Source: DATDCY01 sp031406795 [NCBI: Candidatus Rokuibacteriota bacterium] (GTDB taxonomy: Bacteria; JAUVQV01). Taken from it: 20,398 nt of DNA. Shown here piece by piece: positions 14,247 through 20,398 of this stretch. The notes under the pieces are model-generated. The model worked only from the letters and a program-made list of their open reading frames with translations. It had not been told where the DNA came from and made no database searches. The position numbers and the translations under genes were made by a program. The first letter of the stretch is position 1; every line of letters starts with the position of its first letter. The stretch spans positions 1 through 20,398 of the forward strand of contig JANOHV010000169.1 of the NCBI GenBank assembly GCA_031406795.1, read 5' to 3'.

Positions 14247-14897
14247 ATGGCAACAGTCCGGGAACTGGTTCGCCTCGCAGTCCGCGCTGCGGAAGAGAAA
14301 AAGGCCAAGGACGTGAAGGCCATCGACATTCGTGGCCTCTCGGCGGTGACCGATTACATGATCATCGCCACGGGAAGCTCGGACACCAACGTCCGCGCCA
14401 TCGCCGAAGGTGTTCGCGAAAAACTCCTCGAAAAGGGCGAGCGACCATTCTCCCAGGAAGGAGTCCAGGAGGGCTCCTGGGTGCTGCTGGACTACGTGGA
14501 TTTCGTGGTCCACGTCTTCCACTACGAGAAGCGGCTCTACTTCGGCCTGGAGGAGCTCTGGGCGGACGCCAAGGCGGTGCCCGTCGCCGACATTGCCGCG
14601 CGCAAGTCCGCGGACCGCTCCGGCACGAGCCCCGCCGCGAGACCCGCCGCACGGATCGCCGCGAAGGACGCGCTGCCGCCGGTGCGGCGCACGGCGCTCA
14701 AACCCACGGGCAAGAAGAGCGCGGTGCCGAAGAAGGCCGCGCCGGGCAAGGCCGCTGCGCAGAAGCGCCCCGCCGCGGGGAAGAAAGCCGGCGCCTCGAA
14801 GAGCGCGCTCGCACCGAAGAAGGCAGGCGCGGCTGGCCGGTCGTCCGTGCCGAAACCGAAAAAGACCCCCGTGCCGAAACGCAAGACGAAGGACTGA
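14247..14897 (+). CDS. rsfS: ribosomal silencing factor RsfS with Lys/Ala-rich C-terminal extension
   Basis: RsfS binds ribosomal protein uL14 and blocks joining of the 30S and 50S subunits, lowering translation under starvation. Residues 1-112 or so are the whole normal domain: DVKAIDIRGLSAVTDYMIIATG, SSDTNVRAIAEGV, WVLLDYVDFVVHVFH and FGLEELWADA. Typical RsfS proteins are about 105-130 residues. This one has roughly 100 further residues rich in Lys, Ala, Pro and Arg (for example KKSAVPKKAAPGKAAAQKR), resembling histone H1 tails. The tail frame is continuous and ends 17 bp before bshC. AAAGGAG lies 5 nt before the ATG. The core function is well supported; the tail, probably disordered and nucleic-acid binding, is inferred. 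Confidence 0.92.
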   Translation: MATVRELVRLAVRAAEEKKAKDVKAIDIRGLSAVTDYMIIATGSSDTNVRAIAEGVREKLLEKGERPFSQEGVQEGSWVLLDYVDFVVHVFHYEKRLYFGLEELWADAKAVPVADIAARKSADRSGTSPAARPAARIAAKDALPPVRRTALKPTGKKSAVPKKAAPGKAAAQKRPAAGKKAGASKSALAPKKAGAAGRSSVPKPKKTPVPKRKTKD

Positions 14898-14914
14898 CGC
14901 GGCGGTTCGCGGCC

Positions 14915-16531
14915 ATGACCCTTCTCTGGAAGCGCAGCCGGGCGTACGCGGATTTCCTGCCGCGCCACCATCCGGCGGCGGGACTGCTCGCGGGCGTCGC
15001 GGAACTGCGCGCCGCCGGCAATTTCGCGTTCTCCCTCGCCCCCGACACGCTGCCCGAGCTGCGCCGGATCGCCCCCGACGTGCTCGCCGCGCTGCAGGAG
15101 CGGCACCGCGCGCTCGGTTCGCCGCCCGAGGTCTTCGCGAATCTGAGCCTGCTCGCCGACGGCGCCCCCGCGGTCGTCACCGGCCAGCAGGCGGGACTGC
15201 TCGGCGGTCCGCTCTTCACGCTGCTGAAAACCCTCACGGCGATCCGCACCGCCCGCGAGCTGACGGCGCGGCACGGGCGCCCCTTCGTGCCGGTCTTCTG
15301 GTCCGAGACCGAGGACCACGACCTCGACGAGGTGAATCAGGCCTGGACGCTCGGCGCGCAGGGTCCCGCGCGCTTCTCCCTCCCCGTCGCCGAGGAGCAC
15401 CGCGGCTCTCCCGTGGGGACCATCCCCCTCGGCCCCGGCGCGGCCGCCTTCCTCGAGGAGTTCTTCGCTGCCTCCCCGGCCACGGAGTTCACCCCCCCGC
15501 TGCTGGCGGGACTGACCGAGGACCTCCGCCGAAGCGCCGACTGGGGCACCTGGTTCTCGCGGCACCTGGACCGGCTTTTCGGCCGCCATGGCCTGGTCGT
15601 CGCCGACTCGATGGACCCGAAACTCGCCGCCTGCGCGCGGCTGCTCTGGGCCCGCGTGCTCGAAGAGCCGCTGTCGCTGACCGACATCTGCCAGGAGCGG
15701 GGCCGCTGGCTCGCCGGACAGGGGTACAAGCCGATCCTGCAGAAGACGGAGCAGCGCACGCCGTTCTTCCTGCTCGAGGCGGGAAAGCGACTGCCGGTGA
15801 ACTTCGAGCGCGGGGTGTTTCGCACCCCGCACGCCGACTACACCCTGATCGATCTGCTGCGCCGCCTCGACGACGCACCCGGCGATTTCTCGGCGGCGGT
15901 TCATCTGCGCCCGCAGCTGCAGGACTTCCTGCTGCCGACCGCGGCCTACATCGCCGGGCCGACCGAGCTGGCCTACTTCCTGCAGTTGCTCCCCGGGTAT
16001 CGGGCGCTGGGCATCCCGGCCCCGACGATCGTGCTGCGCGCCAGCCTCACGCTCGTCGAGCCGGCCGTCGAGAAGATCCTCGAGCGCTTCGACATCGACC
16101 CCGGCGACCTGAGCGAGGGGACCGATCGCGCCCTCACCGCGCTCGTGCGCCGCGAGCAGCGCTTCGCCGCGCCGGCGCTCTGGGAGCAAACGCGCGAGGC
16201 GGCGCTCAAGCCGGTCGCCGATCTTGCCGCGGACCTCGCCGCGGAGCACCCCGACCTGGCGCAACGCGCCGAGCAGACGCGCGGCAAAGTCGATTTCCTC
16301 CTCAAGGAACTCGAGTCGCGTTCGCTCGCGGAACTGCGGAAGAAATCCGAACTGGCGCGCGACCAGCTCGAGCGCGCCCGGGCCCGGCTCTATCCGAACG
16401 GCGTGCTCCAGGAGCGCACGCTTTCCGCGTATTATTTCCTCGGCAAGTACGGCCCGGGGCTGGTTGAGCAGCTCCTCGAGGGGCTGCCGCGGGACACGGC
16501 GCAGCATCATTTCGCGACGATCGCGCCCTGA
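14915..16531 (+). CDS. bshC: putative cysteine-adding enzyme of bacillithiol synthesis
   Basis: 538 residues, the normal length for BshC, which is thought to join cysteine to glucosaminyl-malate in the last step of bacillithiol formation. Clear family blocks are VVTGQQAGLLGGPLFTLLKT (87 on), the catalytic-core-like WSETEDHDLDEVN (129-141), and the later KPILQKTEQRTPFF and AAYIAGPTELAYF. The C-terminal third contains a long helical, charged segment (about residues 440-495) typical of the family's coiled coil. The ATG at 14915 is 17 bp after rsfS. The bshB and bshA genes follow directly, which confirms the pathway. Confidence 0.94.
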   Translation: MTLLWKRSRAYADFLPRHHPAAGLLAGVAELRAAGNFAFSLAPDTLPELRRIAPDVLAALQERHRALGSPPEVFANLSLLADGAPAVVTGQQAGLLGGPLFTLLKTLTAIRTARELTARHGRPFVPVFWSETEDHDLDEVNQAWTLGAQGPARFSLPVAEEHRGSPVGTIPLGPGAAAFLEEFFAASPATEFTPPLLAGLTEDLRRSADWGTWFSRHLDRLFGRHGLVVADSMDPKLAACARLLWARVLEEPLSLTDICQERGRWLAGQGYKPILQKTEQRTPFFLLEAGKRLPVNFERGVFRTPHADYTLIDLLRRLDDAPGDFSAAVHLRPQLQDFLLPTAAYIAGPTELAYFLQLLPGYRALGIPAPTIVLRASLTLVEPAVEKILERFDIDPGDLSEGTDRALTALVRREQRFAAPALWEQTREAALKPVADLAADLAAEHPDLAQRAEQTRGKVDFLLKELESRSLAELRKKSELARDQLERARARLYPNGVLQERTLSAYYFLGKYGPGLVEQLLEGLPRDTAQHHFATIAP

Positions 16532-16555
16532 GGATTTCGTAGCCAGCTGGAGACG

Positions 16556-17338
16556 ATGATGGCACCACCAAAGGCCCCGACGACCCCCTTCTCCACCTGC
16601 AACTTTCCGGCGAAGCGCAGCATCGGCGCAACCTCCGGGTGCGACCTGCTCGCGTTCGGTCCGCACCCCGACGACGTCGAACTGGTCATCGGCGGCACGG
16701 TCGCCGCCTGCGCCAAGGCCGGCTTGCGCGTAGTCGCGATCGAGATGACGCGCGGCGAAAGCGGCACGCGCGGGGACGCGGTGACCCGCGAGCGCGAGGC
16801 CTGCCGCGCCGCGAAGATCCTCGGGCTCGCCGGGCGCGAGAATCTCGGCCTCCCCGACGCCCACCTGGAATTCACGCTCGAATACCGCCACGCGGTCGCC
16901 GACGCGATCCGGCGGCACCGCCCCGAGGTCGTGCTCGCCCCCTGGTACGAAGACGCCCACCCCGACCACGCCATCGCCGGACGGCTCGTGCAGGCGGCGT
17001 TCTTCGAGGCGCGGCTAAAGAAACTCGCCGGGCCGGAGGGGCCGTGGTTCGCGCGGCTGCTCTACTACTATCCCTGCCGCAACTACCGCCAGCCCGACCT
17101 GGTCGTCGATGTCACGGAGGTCTGGAAGCTCAAGAAGAAGGCGATGTACGCCCACCGCTCGCAGGTCGGCAGCCGCTCGGTGCGCGCCGCGGGCTCGAGC
17201 GACGTCTTCGCGAACGTCGAGTTCCGCGACCGCCACTATGGCGCGCTGATCGGCCGCCCCTTCGGCGAGGGCCTGATCGCCAGCGCGCCGCTGCCGGTGA
17301 CCGACCCGCGCCAGATGCTCTTCGGAGAACGCCGGTGA
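16556..17338 (+). CDS. bshB1: bacillithiol biosynthesis N-acetylglucosaminyl-malate deacetylase
   Basis: PIG-L/LmbE-type zinc deacetylase, 260 residues, removing acetate from GlcNAc-malate. Zinc-site motifs are H37-P-D-D40 with E42 (FGPHPDDVELVIGG) and H135-P-D-H138 (EDAHPDHA). MTRGESGTRG (64-73), KKKAMYAHRSQ and FANVEFRDRHYGALIGRPFGE are characteristic of BshB1 rather than of other LmbE proteins. Two ATGs are in tandem (16556 and 16559); GGAGA at 16549-16553 favours the second by spacing. The first 28 residues look unstructured. The end overlaps the bshA GTG by 4 bp. Confidence 0.93.
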   Translation: MMAPPKAPTTPFSTCNFPAKRSIGATSGCDLLAFGPHPDDVELVIGGTVAACAKAGLRVVAIEMTRGESGTRGDAVTREREACRAAKILGLAGRENLGLPDAHLEFTLEYRHAVADAIRRHRPEVVLAPWYEDAHPDHAIAGRLVQAAFFEARLKKLAGPEGPWFARLLYYYPCRNYRQPDLVVDVTEVWKLKKKAMYAHRSQVGSRSVRAAGSSDVFANVEFRDRHYGALIGRPFGEGLIASAPLPVTDPRQMLFGERR

Positions 17339-18486
17339 GCGCCCGCGCCGCCCGCCGCCGCACGAAGCTGCGACTCGCCGTCGTCTGCTACCCGACCTTC
17401 GGGGGCTCGGGTGTCGTCGCCACCGAACTGGGCGTCGCGCTCGCCGGGCGCGGCCACCAGGTGCACGTGATCAGCACCGAATTTCCGGCGCGGCTGCGCA
17501 TCGTCGACGGGCTCACCTTCCACCGCGTACCCGTAGTCACCTACCCGCTCTTCCAGTACCCGCCCTACACGCTGGCGCTGGCGACCAAGGTCGCGCAGGT
17601 GATCCGTCAGGAGCGCCTCGATCTGGTGCACGCGCACTACGCCATCCCGCACTCGGTGGCGGTCTTTCTCGGCCAGCAGATGGGCGGCTGCGAGGTCAGG
17701 ACCGTGACGACGCTGCACGGCACCGACGTGCAGCTCGTCGGCCTCGACCCCTCGTACTGGGAGATCACCCGCTTCGGCATGCTGCGCTCCTCGGGCCTGA
17801 CCGCGGTGTCGCAGGCGCTCGCCGACACCACCCTGCGCGAATTCCACCTGGATCGCGAGGTGCGGGTCATCCCGAATTTCGTCGACACGAAGCGCTTCGC
17901 CCGCCCCCGGGACGCGAAGAAGCGCCGCGAGATCGCGCGCCCCGGCGAGCGGGTGCTGCTGCACGTCTCGAACTTCCGGCCCGTCAAACGCGTTTGGGAA
18001 GTCGTCGAGGTGTTTTCCCGCATCGCCGCCAGGATTCCGTCTCAGCTGTACATGATCGGCGACGGCCCCGATCGACCGCGCGCGGAGGCTGCGGCGCGCG
18101 AACTGGGCGTCGAGAGCCGCGTGCACTGCCTCAAGACCATCAGCGACGTCGAGGAGTGGTACGGCGCCGCCGACCTGCTGCTGCACCCCTCCGAAATGGA
18201 ATCCTTCGGCCTCGCGCCGCTGGAGGCGATGGCCTGCGGCGTCCCGGTGCTGGCCTACCGCGTGGGCGGTCTGCCCGAAGTCGTCGAGGACGGCAAGAGC
18301 GGGTATCTCCTGGACGTCGGCGATGTCGCGGGCCTGGCCGCTCGCGGCATCGAACTGCTCTCCGACCCCAGCCGCTGGGCGTCGTTCTCGCGGCGAGCCC
18401 GCCAGATCGCCGTGCAGCGTTTCGGCCAGGAAAAGATTGTCGACCGCTACGAAGAGTACTTTTTCGAGGTGCTGGGGCGGACGTAG
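17335..18486 (+). CDS. bshA: bacillithiol biosynthesis L-malate GlcNAc-transferase
   Basis: GT4 glycosyltransferase (383 residues) that couples UDP-GlcNAc to L-malate, the first step of bacillithiol synthesis. Family blocks: VVCYPTFGGSGVVATELG (16-33), HVISTEFPARL, FHRVPVVTYPLFQYPPYTLALATK, VHAHYAIPHSV (98-108) and TLHGTDVQLVG (126-136). In the second half are HVSNFRPVKR and the GT4 donor-site EX7E pair E289 and E297 (PSEMESFGLAPLEAM). GTG at 17335 starts inside the bshB stop. It is the last plus-strand gene before the integron, 26 bp from the convergent integrase stop, with no terminator-like hairpin plus T-run in between. Confidence 0.95.
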   Translation: MSARAARRRTKLRLAVVCYPTFGGSGVVATELGVALAGRGHQVHVISTEFPARLRIVDGLTFHRVPVVTYPLFQYPPYTLALATKVAQVIRQERLDLVHAHYAIPHSVAVFLGQQMGGCEVRTVTTLHGTDVQLVGLDPSYWEITRFGMLRSSGLTAVSQALADTTLREFHLDREVRVIPNFVDTKRFARPRDAKKRREIARPGERVLLHVSNFRPVKRVWEVVEVFSRIAARIPSQLYMIGDGPDRPRAEAAARELGVESRVHCLKTISDVEEWYGAADLLLHPSEMESFGLAPLEAMACGVPVLAYRVGGLPEVVEDGKSGYLLDVGDVAGLAARGIELLSDPSRWASFSRRARQIAVQRFGQEKIVDRYEEYFFEVLGRT

Positions 18487-18512
18487 ACCCCGCCCGGCAA
18501 GCGCGAAAACGG

Positions 18513-19874
18513 TCAGTCCGCCGCGGGCGACTGCGCCAGCGCATCCGACGGGCTCCGAACCACCGACCCCGGCCGGTTCAGCACGTGCGTGTAGATCATC
18601 GTCGTCGAGACGTCCGCGTGGCCAAGCAATTCCTGCACCGTGCGGATGTCGTGCCCGGATTCGAGCAGGTGCGTCGCGAAGCAGTGGCGCAGCGTGTGGC
18701 ATCCGACAGTCCGCGGTATTCCGGCACGGCGCCCGGCACCCCGCACGGACTTCTGGAGCACCGTCTCGCACAGGTGCGGCCGTAGGACCCGGCCGTCACC
18801 GTCGCCGACCGCGAGCTTTGGTGCGGGGAAGACGAACTGCCAGGGCCATTCCCGCGCAGCGTTCGGCGACCGTGCCGCGACGCCCTCGGGAAGCGGGGCA
18901 GCGCCGAAACCGCGGGCCGCATCCCGCTCGTGCATCGCCCGGACCCGCTCCAGGTGCGCCAACAGGGCAGTCCGCACCCGCTGCGGGAGCACGGTGACGC
19001 GATCTTTGCGCCCCTTCCCCTCGTGGACCGTAATCCGGTTGCTCTCGAAATCCAGGTCGCGGACGCGCAGGCTCGCGCACTCCGCCAGCCGCAGGCCGGC
19101 GCCGTAGAGGAGTTCGGCCATGAGCGCGCAGATGCCCGTCATGGCGTCCAGAAGGCGGCGCACCTCGCCGGAACTCAAGACCACCGGGAGACGCTGCGGC
19201 CGCTTCGCCCGCGGGAATACGCCGATCTCGCCGACGGGGGTGCCGACCGCCCGCTCCAGAAAGAAGACCAGGGCGTTCAGTGCCTGGTTCTGCGTGCTCG
19301 CCGCGACAGCGTGGACCGTGGCCAGCCGTTCCAGAAATTCGCGCACCAGCTCGGCTGACGGGATTTTCGGGTCACGGCCGCGCCGGAATTCCATAAAACG
19401 CAGCGCCCAGCCCGCGTAGGCCCTCTCGGTTTTTGGAGAATAGCGCCGGACGCGAATCTCGGCGCGCAACCGCAGGAGCAACGGTTCCTCCTCCGGTGTC
19501 GCAACGAGCGGCGGCGATTTCTTCGCGGCTGCGTTGCACACCGGGCTCGCCTGCCAAGCCCATGGCCGAGCCCAGGGCGCAGCGAACACCTGCTGATAGA
19601 GGATGCGGAGTGCCTCCGAAGCCGTGTCGATCTTCCAGGGTGCGAGAGAGGGATTTCCCTGCAGTGCCGAGAGAAAATGCTCCACATCGGCCGGATTCCT
19701 GTCGCCCAGGGGAACAGCCGGGGAGGTATCCCTGAAACGTTTAACCCAGATCACGTACCAATAGGCCTGCGGATCGACAATGCCGTTTTGCCGCAAAGCC
19801 TTGTTGAAGTCACTCCAGCCCATTGAATTTACAGGAATATCACGCTTGACTCCTTGGTCGCCGCCCTCTACCAT
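18513..19874 (-). CDS. intI: integron integrase (tyrosine recombinase) with extra N-terminal domain
   Basis: A site-specific recombinase that inserts and excises gene cassettes between attI and attC sites. The 453-residue product has the whole tyrosine recombinase catalytic set: R262 (GAGLRLAE), K287 region (HEGKGRKDR), H393 and R396 (CHTLRH), H419 (LLGH) and Y428 (MIYTHVLNR). The insertion unique to integron integrases is present at about 311-352 (MHERDAARGFG, SPNAAREWPWQFVFP). The usual core-binding domain lies at about 130-215. Ahead of it is a further segment (about 18-105, WYVIWVKRF, ADVEHFLSAL, ASEALRILYQQV) resembling a second core-binding domain; ordinary IntI is 320-340 residues. The ATG at 19874 has AGGGAGGAA 9 nt upstream. 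Confidence 0.93.
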   Translation of the reverse strand: MVEGGDQGVKRDIPVNSMGWSDFNKALRQNGIVDPQAYWYVIWVKRFRDTSPAVPLGDRNPADVEHFLSALQGNPSLAPWKIDTASEALRILYQQVFAAPWARPWAWQASPVCNAAAKKSPPLVATPEEEPLLLRLRAEIRVRRYSPKTERAYAGWALRFMEFRRGRDPKIPSAELVREFLERLATVHAVAASTQNQALNALVFFLERAVGTPVGEIGVFPRAKRPQRLPVVLSSGEVRRLLDAMTGICALMAELLYGAGLRLAECASLRVRDLDFESNRITVHEGKGRKDRVTVLPQRVRTALLAHLERVRAMHERDAARGFGAAPLPEGVAARSPNAAREWPWQFVFPAPKLAVGDGDGRVLRPHLCETVLQKSVRGAGRRAGIPRTVGCHTLRHCFATHLLESGHDIRTVQELLGHADVSTTMIYTHVLNRPGSVVRSPSDALAQSPAAD

Positions 19875-20137
19875 GCCGGTGTTCCTCCCTGGCGTTGTTG
19901 ATTGCCGGTAATGGGAGTGCAAAGACCATGCTATACGCCGCCCAAGACGAGTGGACCAGACCGCTGCCTTGTCCCCAGGACTATCCCCCAACCCTCCCAT
20001 GCAGAAATAGGCAGCTGATATGGAGACCATACTATTCCGCTGTAGCCGAGAACCGACTACCGGGCGACCATGGAGATTGGGCGTCGCGCCCAGCCTGTTA
20101 AGAGTCTGTTAGCGACAAAAAGGATTACGAAAAGGAC
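19875..20137. other. candidate integron attI/leader region
   Basis: A 263-bp non-coding stretch between the start of the integrase gene and an outward-facing low-GC frame, the standard place for attI and the cassette promoter. It contains a 6-bp perfect palindrome (TGGGCG/CGCCCA, 20078-20092) and two direct CTGTTA copies 11 bp apart (20095-20100 and 20106-20111), giving GTTAAGA and GTTAGCG. Both resemble the GTTRRRY crossover core only partly (one and two mismatches). GC content falls sharply after about 20100. I cannot fix the crossover point or see a convincing cassette promoter. The short open frames on either strand in this stretch show no protein-like features. Confidence 0.5.
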
Positions 20138-20398
20138 ATGAAAGACCTACCCGAAAGCGATTGGAAGCTCCTCATGCTCATGAAGGACACACTACTTCGA
20201 AGAGCATCAAGAACTGCATTGGAACAAGTCAAACAGATCGTCATCGGTCCAGATGATGACCCGCACAAGGTATACCTCTAGCTTTGGGACACGCTGAAAA
20301 CTGAAGATGGCAAAATTGGACGAATGTTCGACAACATGAAGAGATCCACAGCAATACTCAAACTCGCAGAAATGATTCGGAACGAACTTATTAGGGAA
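20138..20398 (+). pseudogene. candidate first cassette gene, interrupted by an amber codon, cut by the window edge
   Basis: An ATG at 20138 opens a frame of 47 codons (MKDLPESDWKLLMLMKDTLL to DDDPHKVYL) ending in TAG at 20279-20281. The same frame then runs open for 39 codons to the last base (LWDTLKTEDGKIGRMFDNMK, then RSTAILKLAEMIRNELIRE). Both halves look like one soluble, helical, charged protein, so the TAG is probably a nonsense mutation; a single base change from AAG, CAG, GAG or TAC would restore it. From memory, the LPExDWK start and a later YLKLW-RRS-KL pattern recall a common family of roughly 120-residue uncharacterised bacterial proteins. GC is about 44%, against about 70% elsewhere. 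AAAGG motifs precede the ATG but spacing is poor. Function unknown. Confidence 0.6.

Noticed and set aside
14537-16969. An 810-codon open frame on the minus strand opposite rsfS, bshC and bshB
   Set aside because: Its translation has no recognisable domain and is the mirror of well-supported genes. Long antisense frames are expected at about 70% GC.
19895-20101. A 68-codon plus-strand frame in the region before the cassette frame
   Set aside because: No ribosome site and no protein-like pattern; it lies in the expected attI/leader stretch.
20279-20281. TAG read as pyrrolysine
   Set aside because: No pyl genes or methylamine methyltransferase are in the window, and the protein does not resemble a known pyrrolysine enzyme; a nonsense mutation is simpler.
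1-20398. CRISPR arrays, tRNA or rRNA genes, IS elements
   Set aside because: No regularly spaced direct repeats, no cloverleaf or rRNA-like segment and no transposase were seen; the only mobile-element gene is the integron integrase.

Overview
The window is a gene-dense, very GC-rich (about 70%) bacterial chromosome segment. Most genes are tightly packed, often with 1-4 bp start/stop overlaps (GTGA, TGATG) and frequent GTG starts. The gene content suggests a Gram-negative, anaerobe-like bacterium of deltaproteobacterial or related type: an argS-SPOR pair, a RhlB-type helicase, a ferredoxin-linked thiol reductase and a PAS histidine kinase carrying a CPGCP motif. No rRNA or other phylogenetic marker is present to fix the lineage. 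Bacillithiol genes also fit Acidobacteria-like or candidate phyla.

Layout. (1) 143-5978, plus strand: argS, a SPOR-domain membrane protein, a 71-residue protein ending in a Cys pair, dgt (dNTPase) and rhlB (DEAD-box helicase); this reads as one housekeeping operon. (2) 5979-6071: an inverted pair of palindromic repeats between convergent genes. (3) 6072-10977, minus strand: a membrane PAS histidine kinase, a divergent ATP-PEP-carboxykinase homologue and a CheB-type response regulator/methylesterase. (4) 11114-11697, plus strand: a glutaredoxin-like protein overlapping a ferredoxin:thioredoxin reductase catalytic subunit. (5) 11698-12792, minus strand: a GT28/MurG-like glycosyltransferase, its stop codon directly abutting that of the reductase. 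(6) 12919-18486, plus strand: HD hydrolase, nadD, rsfS, bshC, bshB and bshA. This run joins NAD synthesis and ribosome silencing to a complete bacillithiol pathway. (7) 18513-20398: an integron. An integron-type tyrosine recombinase (minus strand, with an extra N-terminal domain) is followed outward by a candidate attI region. Beyond that GC falls abruptly to about 44%, and a plus-strand reading frame, interrupted by one amber codon, runs off the window edge. That frame is the candidate first gene cassette.

The most interesting part is the right end. The integron platform is seen directly in the integrase; the attI and cassette calls are inferred from position, composition and orientation. 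Secondary points are the PEP-carboxykinase homologue lacking a normally invariant arginine, the kinase-carboxykinase-CheB grouping without other chemotaxis genes, and two thiol-redox systems (bacillithiol and Grx/FTR) within 6 kb of each other.
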